From positions 1 to 64,000 of the forward strand of contig RXJV01000089.1 in assembly GCA_003963075.1 (NCBI GenBank): a stretch of DNA of 64,000 bases. The letters run 5' to 3'. This document shows positions 57,187 to 64,000 of this stretch, piece after piece. Numbering within the stretch: the first letter of the stretch is position 1; every line of letters starts with the position of its first letter. The notes beneath the pieces are model-generated. The model was not told the DNA's origin. It did no database searches and saw only the letters and a program-made list of their open reading frames with translations. The translations under genes were made by a program, and so were the position numbers. Source of the DNA: Burkholderiales bacterium. GTDB lineage: Bacteria > Pseudomonadota > Gammaproteobacteria > Burkholderiales > Burkholderiaceae_C.

Positions 57187-58068
57187 ATGAAGCCCATCCT
57201 CGGCAGCATCGTCGCCCTCGTCACGCCCATGAACGAGGACGGCAGCATCGACTACCCCGCCCTGCGCCGCTTGATCGACTGGCATGTCGAGGCCGGCACC
57301 GCCTGCGTCGGCGTGGTCGGCACCACGGGCGAGTCGCCCACGGTCAGCATGGAGGAAAACCGCGAGGTCATCCGCGTCGCGGTCGAGCATGCCAAGGGCC
57401 GCATCCCCATCCTGGCAGGCACCGGCGCCAATTCGACCGCCGAGGCCATCGAGCTGAGCCGCTATGCCAAGTCCGTCGGTGCGGACTGCACGCTGTCCGT
57501 CGTGCCCTACTACAACAAGCCGTCGCAGGAAGGCATCTACCAGCACTTCAAGGCGATCGCCGAGGCCGTGGACATCCCGATGATGCTCTACAACGTGCCC
57601 GGCCGGACGGTTGCGGACATGCTGCCCGAGACGACGCTGCGCTGCGCCGCGCTGCCGGGCGTGTTCGGCATCAAGGAGGCCACCGGCAATATCGAGCGCG
57701 CCGCCACGCTGATCAAGCATGCGCCCGAGGGCTTCCACATCTACTCGGGTGACGATGGCACGGCCGTGGCGCTGATGCTGCTGGGCGGCCATGGCAACGT
57801 CAGCGTGACCGCCAACGTCGCACCGCGCGAGATGGCCGAGCTGTGCCGCCTGGCTCTGGGCGGCAATGCCATCGAGGCACGCAAGATCCACCTGCGCCTG
57901 CTTGGCCTGCACAAGCAACTGTTCTGCGAACCCAGCCCCGCACCCGCCAAGTGGGCGCTGTCGCGCCTGGGCCGCTGCGGCGCGACGCTGCGCCTGCCGA
58001 TCACGCCGCTGACGGCGGCCGGCCAGGCCAGCGTCGGCCAGGCCTTGATCGAAGCCGGGCTCGCCTGA
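57187..58068 (+). CDS. dapA: 4-hydroxy-tetrahydrodipicolinate synthase
   Basis: 293 residues. Condenses pyruvate with aspartate semialdehyde for lysine and diaminopimelate. [18 protein letters not shown] near 43, [15 protein letters not shown] near 106 with the catalytic Tyr, and [13 protein letters not shown] near 158 with the Schiff-base Lys. YNVPGRT near 133 is typical. Followed by bamC after 66 nt, the dapA-bamC order known from E. coli. Confidence 0.98.
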   Translation: MKPILGSIVALVTPMNEDGSIDYPALRRLIDWHVEAGTACVGVVGTTGESPTVSMEENREVIRVAVEHAKGRIPILAGTGANSTAEAIELSRYAKSVGADCTLSVVPYYNKPSQEGIYQHFKAIAEAVDIPMMLYNVPGRTVADMLPETTLRCAALPGVFGIKEATGNIERAATLIKHAPEGFHIYSGDDGTAVALMLLGGHGNVSVTANVAPREMAELCRLALGGNAIEARKIHLRLLGLHKQLFCEPSPAPAKWALSRLGRCGATLRLPITPLTAAGQASVGQALIEAGLA

Positions 58069-58134
58069 GCCTCTGGTCTAATGCGCGGCTGCGCCGGCTT
58101 CACCCGGCGCCTTTGTTCCCCGGAGATCTCCAGC

Positions 58135-59322
58135 GTGACGTCCCTTCTCTCGATTCGATCGCTTCGCCCCTCGGCGACCCGCCTGGCCTGCACGGCCTTT
58201 GTTCTGTCGCTCGCCGGCTGCAGCACCATCGACAGCATGTTCTCGAGCGACAAGGTCGACTACCGCGCGGCGGCCAAGCAGACCCAGGGCCTGGAGGTGC
58301 CGCCGGACCTGAGCCAGCTGGCCCGCGACAACCGCGCCCAGGTTCAAGGGGGTTCGATCACGGCCTCCCAACTGTCGGCCGTCAAGCCCGCCGGCTCGAC
58401 CAACGCCCAGGGCCTGGTGCCGGGCAGCGTGGCCGCCAATGCGGCCGGCGACGTGCGCCTGGAGCGCAGCGGCACCGACCGCTGGCTGCACACGGCGGCG
58501 ACGCCCGAGCAGCTCTGGCCGCAGTTGCGCAGCTTCTGGCAGGAGCGCGGCCTGGAAGTCATCAAGGAACAGCCGGAAATCGGCGTGATGGAAACCAACT
58601 GGGGCGAGAACCGCGCCAAGCTGCCCCAGGACCTGATCCGCTCGACGCTCGGCAAGGTCTTCGACGGCCTGTACTCGACCGGTGAGCGCGACATGTACCG
58701 CACCCGCATCGAGCGCGGCGCGAACGGCAGCGACATCTTCATCAGCCATCGCGGCATGCAGGAGGTCTATACCAGCGCCGGTCGTGACTCGACGGCATGG
58801 CAGAACCGCCCGAGCGACCCCTACCTTGAAGCCGAGATGCTGTCGCGCCTGATGCTCAAGCTGGGCGGCAAGGACGAGGCGGCCAAGACTGTCCTCGCGG
58901 AAGCGGGGCAGCCGGCACCGGCCGCGACCGCCAGCACCTTGAAGGTCGGCGGCGAGACCCAGCGCGCCCGCCGCCCCTTGTCCGAAGTGCCGGATCGCCT
59001 GAGCGTCGCCGAAGGCTTCGACCGCGCCTGGCGCCGCGTCGGCCTTTCGCTGGACCGCCACGGTTTCACGATCGAGGACCGCGACCGCGCAGCGGGCCTG
59101 TTCTATCTGCGTTATGCCGATCCCGAGCAGGCCGGCAAGGAAGAGCCCAACTTCTTCCAGCGCCTGTTTGGCGCCAAGGGCCAGTCGCCGGTGCGCTACC
59201 GCGTGTCCGTCAAGGCAGAGGGAGCGAACAGCATCGTCAGCATCCTGGACGACCGTGGCCAGCCGATCGCCGACGTCAACGCCAAGCGCATCCTGTCCCT
59301 GCTGATGGACGACCTCAAGTAA
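58135..59322 (+). CDS. bamC: Outer-membrane protein assembly lipoprotein BamC
   Basis: 395 residues from a GTG at 58135 with GGAG upstream; a longer ATG reading has no support. Signal peptide with lipobox LAGC, Cys about residue 24. The disordered lasso follows (DYRAAAKQTQGLEVPPDLSQ near 38-57), which binds BamD. Two helix-grip domains cover about 105-230 and 280-395: RWLHTAATPEQLWPQL and SVAEGFDRAWRRVGLSLDR start them. BamC is part of the Bam complex at the outer membrane. Its 3' side is joined to the MBL gene across a hairpin-bearing gap. Confidence 0.93.
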   Translation: MTSLLSIRSLRPSATRLACTAFVLSLAGCSTIDSMFSSDKVDYRAAAKQTQGLEVPPDLSQLARDNRAQVQGGSITASQLSAVKPAGSTNAQGLVPGSVAANAAGDVRLERSGTDRWLHTAATPEQLWPQLRSFWQERGLEVIKEQPEIGVMETNWGENRAKLPQDLIRSTLGKVFDGLYSTGERDMYRTRIERGANGSDIFISHRGMQEVYTSAGRDSTAWQNRPSDPYLEAEMLSRLMLKLGGKDEAAKTVLAEAGQPAPAATASTLKVGGETQRARRPLSEVPDRLSVAEGFDRAWRRVGLSLDRHGFTIEDRDRAAGLFYLRYADPEQAGKEEPNFFQRLFGAKGQSPVRYRVSVKAEGANSIVSILDDRGQPIADVNAKRILSLLMDDLK

Positions 59323-59338
59323 ACCCTGGGGCGCGAAC

Positions 59339-59366
59339 GCCGCGCGGGCCTTGCCGGCCGCGCGGC
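59339..59366. repeat. GC-rich hairpin between bamC and the MBL hydrolase gene
   Basis: GCCGCGCGG ... CCGCGCGGC, 9-bp arms with a partly paired 10-nt centre. No T run, so it is a weak terminator or an RNA-stabilising hairpin. Confidence 0.5.
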
Positions 59367-59398
59367 CGCACCGGCGCTGCACTCAGGTCTTCACCGCG

Positions 59399-60178
59399 AT
59401 GAGGTTTTGCAGTCTCGGCAGCGGCAGTGCTGGCAACTCAACGCTGGTCGAGGCCAGTCAGGGCATCACGTCCACCCGGCTGCTCGTCGACGCCGGCTTC
59501 AGCGAACGTGAGCTCACGCGCCGCCTGCTGCGCGCCGGCTGTGCACCGGCCGACCTCGACGCGATCTTCATCACGCACGAGCACGGTGACCACATCGGCT
59601 GCGCACTGACCTTTGCGATGCGGCATCGGCGGCCCTTGATCATGAGCCGAGGCAGTTGGCGCGCGGTTGGCAACGCCGACTTCGATCCCACGCTGCTGCG
59701 CCTGCTTCGCCACGGTGAGACCCTCGCGCTCGGCGATCTGGCGCTGCAGCCGTTTGCGGTGCCTCATGACGCCCTGGAGCCCTTGCAGCTCACGGTCGAC
59801 GACGGGGCTGTTCGGCTGGGCATCGTCACCGACCTGGGCTGCGCGCCGGTCGGTGTGGCCGAGAGCCTGGCCGGCTGCCACGCACTGCTGCTGGAGTGCA
59901 ATCACGACGAGGCCTTGCTGCGCGGCGGCCCCTATCCGCCAGCGCTGAAGAAGCGAATTCTCGGCAGCCATGGCCACCTGTCGAATGCGTCCGCGGCCGA
60001 GCTGCTGACACGCTGCCTGCATGCGGGCCTGCGCCATGTGGCTGCCGCGCATCTGAGCGAACGCAATAACTCACCGGCCTTAGCTCGGGCGGCGCTGGCG
60101 CCGGTGCTGGGCTGTGCGCCATCAGATATTCGCGTCGCCGATCAGGCCCTGGGTTTGGAGTGGCGGAGCCTGAACTGA
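59399..60178 (+). CDS. MBL-fold metallohydrolase (YycJ/WalJ-like)
   Basis: 259 residues from the ATG at 59399. Opens with RFCSLGSGSAGNSTLVEA, the diagnostic start of the YycJ group. The metal motif is THEHGDHIGC near 59, with further ligands HDALEP, VTDLGC and a C-terminal AHLSERNNSP. WalJ proteins are 5'-exonuclease-like or of unknown role in coordination of cell division with replication. It ends 132 nt before the convergent lipoprotein gene. Confidence 0.87.
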   Translation: MRFCSLGSGSAGNSTLVEASQGITSTRLLVDAGFSERELTRRLLRAGCAPADLDAIFITHEHGDHIGCALTFAMRHRRPLIMSRGSWRAVGNADFDPTLLRLLRHGETLALGDLALQPFAVPHDALEPLQLTVDDGAVRLGIVTDLGCAPVGVAESLAGCHALLLECNHDEALLRGGPYPPALKKRILGSHGHLSNASAAELLTRCLHAGLRHVAAAHLSERNNSPALARAALAPVLGCAPSDIRVADQALGLEWRSLN

Positions 60179-60256
60179 TCACCAAACTCGCGCTGCAGTT
60201 TGCAGGCAAAGTTTTGTAATCCCACCTCGATGAGGCGCCTTGCGCGCCGTGGAACG

Positions 60257-60289
60257 AAAAAAGCCGTCGCTGCTTGCGCAGCGACGGCT
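60257..60289 (-). terminator. Rho-independent terminator after the Ala-rich lipoprotein gene
   Basis: On the minus strand: AGCCGTCGCTGC, GCAA, GCAGCGACGGCT, then TTTTT. A perfect 12-bp stem, the strongest terminator in the window, 22 nt after the stop codon. The CTCTTT on the plus side makes it weakly bidirectional. Confidence 0.93.
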
Positions 60290-60310
60290 CTTTCCGTAGG
60301 GACGAAGCGA

Positions 60311-60526
60311 TTACTTCGAGGCGGCAGAAGCGCCAGCGTCGGCAGCAGCCGAAGCGCCTGCGTCGGCAGCGCTGGCAGCGCTGGCAGCAGCGGAAGCAGC
60401 TTCCGAAGCGGCCGGGGCCGGTGCGGCGACCGGAGCGGGCGCCTCAACCTTGGGTTCTTCCTTCTTGCTGCAAGCGCTCAGAGCAACAGCAGCCAGCAGG
60501 GAAGCCAACACGATCGACTTATTCAT
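60311..60526 (-). CDS. Small Ala-rich outer-membrane lipoprotein with C-terminal lysine
   Basis: 71 residues from the ATG at 60526 (GAGGACAAGT upstream). Signal peptide with lipobox LSAC, Cys at about 19. After SKKEEPKVEAPAPV comes a low-complexity Ala/Ser/Asp region of about 40 residues (repeats such as ASAADAGASAA) ending ...GASAASK. A terminal Lys is the residue by which Braun's lipoprotein is linked to peptidoglycan; nothing else in the sequence resembles Lpp. A perfect TATAAT about 138 nt upstream and a 12-bp terminator downstream suggest high expression from a single-gene transcript. Confidence 0.8.
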   Translation of the reverse strand: MNKSIVLASLLAAVALSACSKKEEPKVEAPAPVAAPAPAASEAASAAASAASAADAGASAAADAGASAASK

Positions 60527-60663
60527 ACTTGTCCTCAAACGTTTAAACGACGGTGCACACCATAACTTTGGGGTCGTGCGCCAGTGCCAGTTGCTGCACC
60601 GACTGCCGACCCCGACAGAACAAGACGCGGAAAACCTCGAGCGCTTCCCTCGCCTAGCCACTG

Positions 60664-60669
60664 ATTATA
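60664..60669 (-). promoter_or_regulatory. Candidate -10 element for the Ala-rich lipoprotein gene
   Basis: Minus strand TATAAT, a perfect consensus and rare in this GC-rich DNA. No good -35 at 16-18 nt. Predicted start near 60657 gives a leader of about 130 nt, which contains AAACGTTT and GTTTAAAC palindromes (60537-60548) close to the ribosome binding site. Confidence 0.5.
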
Positions 60670-60691
60670 GGGGTTGGCATGTCACAAACTG

Positions 60692-61186
60692 TCATAGTCC
60701 CAAAGTCGTCGGCGCAAATGAATCGGCCGAGCGTTGCGCCAGGGCATCAAACCATTCCAGCCCGCGGCAATGCTCGGGCGCGCCCAGACTGAGTTCGCCG
60801 CGCCATAGATGACGATCAAAGAGGCGCAGGCTCAGCGTCGTCTGCGGCCCGCTGGCCAGCAGCAGGCTCTCCGGCGCCGCCTCCAGCCGGAGCTCGGGGT
60901 CGATCGCCCGCGCCGTCACGCAGTGCGCGTAATCACGCCGCCAGCGCACAAAGCGCGGATGGCGTCGCAACACATCGTCGTACTGCAGGGCCAGCAGATG
61001 CAGCTGGCGGCCCGGGCCCACCCAGGCCTGCAGTGCGAGGAGGGCCGCCGCGTCGGAGAGTGGCCAGTCCGCGAAGTTGGCATCCCAGGCATGCAACTCC
61101 CGCACGCCCTGCGCTGCCGACCAGGCCAGGGTCTCGACCAGCAGCCGCTGGAACTCAGCGCGACCGCTGAACGCCTGATCGTTCAC
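60692..61186 (-). CDS. Uncharacterised protein coupled to roxA
   Basis: 164 residues from a GTG at 61186 that overlaps the roxA stop codon (GTGA); an ATG reading would start 36 nt inside roxA. Soluble, no signal peptide or membrane segment. Conserved-looking residues: VRELHAWDANFADWPLSD near 30-47, LHLLALQYDDVLRRHPRFVRWRRDYAHCV near 63-91, and LFDRHLWRGELSLG near 122. No known domain is recognised. Translational coupling to a protein hydroxylase gene suggests a common process. Confidence 0.7.
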   Translation of the reverse strand: MNDQAFSGRAEFQRLLVETLAWSAAQGVRELHAWDANFADWPLSDAAALLALQAWVGPGRQLHLLALQYDDVLRRHPRFVRWRRDYAHCVTARAIDPELRLEAAPESLLLASGPQTTLSLRLFDRHLWRGELSLGAPEHCRGLEWFDALAQRSADSFAPTTLGL

Positions 61187-62298
61187 GGCTTGAGCGGCTG
61201 GACCCAGCCGTCCTCGGTCCACTGGTCGAGCAGCTCGCGCGCACCCGGCGACAGGCGTGCCACCTCGGGCGCCGTCAGCATCCGGCGATCGGCCAGGCGG
61301 TGCATCAACGCCGCGTCGCGCCCGCCGGCGCGAAAGCTCTCGCCATTCAGGAACACATGGGCCGCGTCGTACAGCATCCGGCTGCGCCGATCCAGGCTGG
61401 CGCCGAGGCCTGGTTCGAGCGGCTCGCCCGGCTCGAACCAGACCTTGGCCTTGGGCTCCGTCAGGGCCTCGCCCAGCGCGCGCTCCAGTGCGTGCGGGGC
61501 CTGGGCTGCCGCCTCCACCGCGCGGCGGGCAAACTCCAGCAGCGCGACCGGCACCCGGCCGGGCTCGGACGTCGCCTCCTGACGCGGGTCCGAGTACAAC
61601 TTGCCACCGGAATCCACCTCGTCGAGCAGGCGTGGCAGCAACTCCGCGGCCAGTGCCTCGGCGGTCGACGCGCGAAAACCGACCGAGCCGGTGATGCAGC
61701 CCGGGCCGACGGCAACCCCGTCATGCGCCCAACGGGGCGGCAGGTAGAGCATGTCGCCGGGCTCCAGCACAAATTCGTCGTCGGGCTTGAAGTTGCCGAT
61801 GATCTTCAACGGCACGTCATCACGCAGCACCGCATCGCGCTGAGCGCCGATGCGCCAGCGGCGCCGGCCGGCGAGCTGGATCAGGAACACGTCGTAGGAA
61901 TCGAAATGCGGGCCGACGCCGCCGCCGTCGCTCGCCACCGACAGCATCAGGTCATCGAGCCGCGCATCCGGCACGAAGCGGAACCGGTCCAGCAATTCGC
62001 GCGCTTCGGCCAGATGCTGGTCCAGCCCCTGCACCAGCAGGGTCCAGCCTGGCTTGCTCATCGCCGGGAGCCGCGCGATCGGGCCCTGCTTGAGCTTCCA
62101 CTCGCCGTCGAACGCGGTGACGAGGCGGCTCTCCACATCGTCCTGGGCCGCCAGCGCCGCCAGCGTTTTGAGCGATGCGGGCGGCACCGCATTCGTGAAG
62201 GCCTGGCGCACCAGCAGAGGCTGCTTCTGCCAGTGCTTGTGCATGAACTGGGCCGGGCTCAGGCCCCCCAGCATCGGGGTCGGGAGATCAACGTGCAT
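61183..62298 (-). CDS. roxA: JmjC/cupin ribosomal oxygenase (RoxA/YcfD-like, L16 arginine hydroxylase)
   Basis: 371 residues from the ATG at 62298. Fe(II)/2-oxoglutarate oxygenase that in E. coli hydroxylates Arg81 of ribosomal protein L16. N-terminal block MHKHWQKQPLLVRQAF near 19. Iron ligands in GGGVGPHFDSYDVFLIQL (His-x-Asp, near 133-135) and PPRWAHDGVA (His near 190); RRRWRIG follows the first. The C-terminal winged-helix and dimer part (about 240-371) matches YcfD, with LYDAAHVFLNGES. Divergent from the SlyD-like gene, 40 nt between starts. Confidence 0.92.
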   Translation of the reverse strand: MHVDLPTPMLGGLSPAQFMHKHWQKQPLLVRQAFTNAVPPASLKTLAALAAQDDVESRLVTAFDGEWKLKQGPIARLPAMSKPGWTLLVQGLDQHLAEARELLDRFRFVPDARLDDLMLSVASDGGGVGPHFDSYDVFLIQLAGRRRWRIGAQRDAVLRDDVPLKIIGNFKPDDEFVLEPGDMLYLPPRWAHDGVAVGPGCITGSVGFRASTAEALAAELLPRLLDEVDSGGKLYSDPRQEATSEPGRVPVALLEFARRAVEAAAQAPHALERALGEALTEPKAKVWFEPGEPLEPGLGASLDRRSRMLYDAAHVFLNGESFRAGGRDAALMHRLADRRMLTAPEVARLSPGARELLDQWTEDGWVQPLKP

Positions 62299-62304
62299 GC
62301 GGGC

Positions 62305-62310
62305 ATTGTG
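62305..62310 (-). promoter_or_regulatory. Candidate leaderless -10 element for roxA
   Basis: Minus strand CACAAT followed by 6 nt and the roxA ATG; identical in hexamer and spacing to ftsK. Confidence 0.4.
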
Positions 62311-62325
62311 CCGATGGCCGCATGC

Positions 62326-62331
62326 GAAAAT
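62326..62331 (+). promoter_or_regulatory. Candidate leaderless extended -10 element for the SlyD-like gene
   Basis: TGC GAAAAT followed by 7 nt and the ATG at 62339; no Shine-Dalgarno. Confidence 0.38.
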
Positions 62332-62338
62332 CCAACGC

Positions 62339-62857
62339 ATGCAAGCGACCCGCCCCTGTGTCGTCTCCCTGCGCTGGAGACTCGAAGATGCCCAGGGCCA
62401 GCTCATCGACGAGTTGGCCGAGCCGATGGAGTTTCTGCTCGGCGGCGATGACCTGTTCGCCAAGGTCGAAGCGGCGCTGGAGGGCAAGGAGGTCGGCTTC
62501 GAGACCGCCCTCGCACTGCAACCCGACGAGGCCTTTGGCGACTACGACTCCAACCTCGTCTGCTTCGAGGCGCGCGCGCTGTTCCCCAGCGATGTCGCGC
62601 CTGGCATGCAGTTTGAAGGCCTGCCCGAAGGTGCCGTCACCGAAGGCATGCCGGACGCGGTCTACACCGTCACCGAGGTCTACCCCGAGCATGTCGTGCT
62701 CGACGGCAACCACCCGCTGGCCGGCATCGGCCTGCGCATGCACCTGAAGCTCGCCGACGTGCGGCCCGCCACCGAAGAGGAAGTCCAGGCCGGCTCGGTG
62801 GGCGAGCCGCTGTTCATGGTGCAGACCGGCGCACCGCCGGACGAGCCGCTGCACTGA
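62339..62857 (+). CDS. FKBP-type peptidyl-prolyl isomerase, SlyD-like
   Basis: 172 residues. FKBP fold interrupted by an insert-in-flap domain: VVSLRWRLEDAQGQLIDE at the start, MEFLLGGDDLFAKVEAALEGKEVG, then DEAFGDYDSNLVCFEARALFPSDVAPGMQFEG and DGNHPLAGIGLRMHLKL (compare SlyD DGNHMLAGQNLKF). It catalyses proline isomerisation and acts as a chaperone. The His/Cys-rich metal-binding tail of E. coli SlyD is absent; the C-terminus is short and acidic, so a role in nickel delivery is unlikely. Confidence 0.9.
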   Translation: MQATRPCVVSLRWRLEDAQGQLIDELAEPMEFLLGGDDLFAKVEAALEGKEVGFETALALQPDEAFGDYDSNLVCFEARALFPSDVAPGMQFEGLPEGAVTEGMPDAVYTVTEVYPEHVVLDGNHPLAGIGLRMHLKLADVRPATEEEVQAGSVGEPLFMVQTGAPPDEPLH

Positions 62858-62868
62858 GGCGGACCCGA

Positions 62869-62928
62869 GAACAGTGCCTGCGCACTGTTCGACGCCTGCC
62901 GAAGGACATCCCGCATGCAAGCGGGATG
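62869..62928. repeat. Two tandem hairpins between the SlyD-like gene and dut
   Basis: GAACAGTGC, CTGC, GCACTGTTC (62869-62890) and CATCCCGC, ATGCAA, GCGGGATG (62907-62928). Stems of 9 and 8 bp without T runs, in the gap between convergent genes. They may end both transcripts weakly or act as protecting 3' structures. Confidence 0.6.
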
Positions 62929-62944
62929 GCATGAAACGGTTGGC

Positions 62945-63394
62945 TCAGCTCTTGCCGGTCGACCCGAAGCCGCCGACGCCGCGGTCGGACGCCTCGAAGC
63001 GGTCGACCCGCCGGAACGCCGCCTGCACCACCGGCACGATGACCAGCTGCGCAATGCGCTCGAAGGGCTGGATCGTGAACTCGGTCTGGCCGCGGTTCCA
63101 GCAGCTGACCATCAGCTGGCCCTGGTAGTCGCTGTCGATCAGCCCGACGAGGTTGCCCAGCACGATGCCGTGCTTGTGGCCCAGGCCCGAGCGCGGCAGG
63201 ATCAGCGCGGCCAGGCCGGGGTCGGCGATATGGATGGCCAGGCCCGTCGGGATCAGCGTCGTCTGGCCAGGCGCCAGCGTGATCGCGGCGTCGAGGCAGG
63301 CGCGCAGGTCCAGGCCGGCGCTGCCGGGCGTGGCGTAGGCGGGGATCTGCTCGGCCATGCGGGCGTCGAGCACTTGCAGGTCAATCGCGTGCAT
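62945..63394 (-). CDS. dut: dUTP diphosphatase
   Basis: 149 residues, trimeric dUTPase. All five motifs: [10 protein letters not shown] near 23, [10 protein letters not shown] near 68, [13 protein letters not shown] near 80 with the catalytic Asp, RIAQLV near 113, and the P-loop-like [10 protein letters not shown] at the C-terminus. It removes dUTP and makes dUMP. Its ATG shares one base with the coaBC stop codon. Confidence 0.98.
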   Translation of the reverse strand: MHAIDLQVLDARMAEQIPAYATPGSAGLDLRACLDAAITLAPGQTTLIPTGLAIHIADPGLAALILPRSGLGHKHGIVLGNLVGLIDSDYQGQLMVSCWNRGQTEFTIQPFERIAQLVIVPVVQAAFRRVDRFEASDRGVGGFGSTGKS

Positions 63395-64000
63395 CAGAGT
63401 CTTTTGGCAATGTCGGCGACCAGCTCGCGGGCGAGGCTGAGCTTGTCCGCCCGGGGAAGTTCACGCTGGCCATGCTCGTCGATCAGCAGCAGCGCGTTGT
63501 CGTCGCGGCCAAAGGTGGCCGGGCCGAGGTTGGCGACGATGAGCGGGATGCCCTTGCGGCGGCGCTTGGCATCGGCGTGCTCGGCCAGCTTTTCGCTTTC
63601 GGCGGCAAAGCCGACGCAGTAGGGCGGCTGGGGCAGCTTCGCGACGGCGGCGAGGATGTCCAGGTTCTCGGTCATCGCCAGGGTCGGCGCCGTTGCTCCG
63701 CCCTCGACCTTCTTCATCTTGTGCTGATGCGTCTGCGTGGGGCGCCAGTCGGCGACGGCGGCACTCGCGATGAAGGCGTGCTGGTGGGACGCCAGCGGCA
63801 GCACGGTGTCTGCCATCTGCTGCGCGCTCTGCACGTCGATGCGCTGCACGCCGCGCGGCGTGGGCAGGTGCACCGGGCCGCTGACCAGCGTCACCTCGGC
63901 ACCCGCTTCCGCGGCGGCACGCGCGATCGCAAAACCCATCTTGCCGCTGCTGTGGTTGGTGATACCGCGCACCGGGTCGATGGCCTCGAAGGTGGGGCCA
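63394..64000 (-). CDS. coaBC: Coenzyme A biosynthesis bifunctional protein CoaBC, C-terminal part (5' end outside window)
   Basis: About 202 residues visible; the gene continues beyond base 64000. This is the CoaB (phosphopantothenate-cysteine ligase) half: [22 protein letters not shown], with TNxSSGx[14 protein letters not shown], and [24 protein letters not shown]. The C-terminal part has the conserved (L)[11 protein letters not shown] for CTP/substrate binding. The CoaC decarboxylase half would be upstream. The coaBC-dut order is common in proteobacteria. Confidence 0.95.
   Translation of the reverse strand, partial: GPTFEAIDPVRGITNHSSGKMGFAIARAAAEAGAEVTLVSGPVHLPTPRGVQRIDVQSAQQMADTVLPLASHQHAFIASAAVADWRPTQTHQHKMKKVEGGATAPTLAMTENLDILAAVAKLPQPPYCVGFAAESEKLAEHADAKRRRKGIPLIVANLGPATFGRDDNALLLIDEHGQRELPRADKLSLARELVADIAKRL

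Overview
The window is ordinary, gene-dense chromosome from a GC-rich betaproteobacterium (roughly 70 % GC by eye). Gene content and order point to Burkholderiales, most like the Rubrivivax/Leptothrix/Roseateles group: livHMGF, ftsK-lolA-rarA beside trxB, rpmB-rpmG, a DUF3717-DUF1289 protein, DUF6502 next to DUF5666, an isoquinoline-1-oxidoreductase-like pair, and dapA-bamC. The genus is inference. I see no rRNA or tRNA gene, insertion sequence, prophage, CRISPR array or integron. About 60 protein genes fill about 95 % of the sequence; the genes at both ends are cut by the window.

Layout. 1-5605: the C-terminal two thirds of a divergent 2-oxoglutarate dehydrogenase E1 paralogue, then livHMGF (branched-chain amino acid ABC transport) on the minus strand without a binding-protein gene. 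5915-10000: a DctB/DctD-type sigma-54 two-component system tail-to-tail with a GltI-like binding protein. 9978-16755: rarA, lolA and ftsK (minus), a Crp/Fnr regulator divergent from trxB, then rpmB-rpmG. 16848-24178: DUF3016 protein, fatty acid desaturase, rsmB, DUF1345 protein, purN, an iron-sulfur-type trpS, a DUF3717-DUF1289 protein and a MATE exporter. 24167-26831: a Cpx-like envelope stress module (LTXXQ protein, response regulator, kinase). 26986-32055: ettA, an orphan peptide-binding protein, rhlE. 32052-36825: a molybdenum hydroxylase pair divergent from a DUF6502-DUF5666 pair. 36935-44152: NAD-binding reductase, beta-CASP nuclease and mnmC in an overlapping operon, then a chemoreceptor and an M4 metallopeptidase. 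44166-48303: a small membrane protein, rpiA, aroG, pyrD and a BamE-like lipoprotein. 48344-53845: parE-GNAT-SLT-parC. 53912-60178: periplasmic amidohydrolase, MFS transporter, a 40-residue membrane peptide, methyltransferase, dapA, bamC and an MBL hydrolase. 60311-64000: Ala-rich lipoprotein, roxA with an unknown partner, an SlyD-like isomerase, dut and coaBC.

How it works together. Most genes are housekeeping: topoisomerase IV and FtsK/RarA for chromosome maintenance; RsmB, MnmC, TrpS, L28/L33, EttA, RhlE and RoxA for translation; DapA, AroG, PyrD, PurN, RpiA, Dut and CoaBC for metabolism; LolA, BamC, lipoproteins and the Cpx-like system for the envelope. Genes are joined by 1-4 nt stop/start overlaps, several with non-ATG starts, and several convergent pairs overlap at their 3' ends.

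I did not find a convincing new defence or mobile system. The most useful unusual signals are: (1) a recurring -10-like hexamer only 6-9 nt before the ATG of many genes lacking a Shine-Dalgarno sequence, suggesting widespread leaderless transcripts; (2) a GSFTSA variant of the sigma-54 contact loop; (3) an Ala-rich small lipoprotein ending in lysine, as Braun's lipoprotein does; (4) a DUF6502/DUF5666/oxidoreductase module around an AT-rich divergent promoter; (5) a Cpx-like module with a candidate CpxR box.
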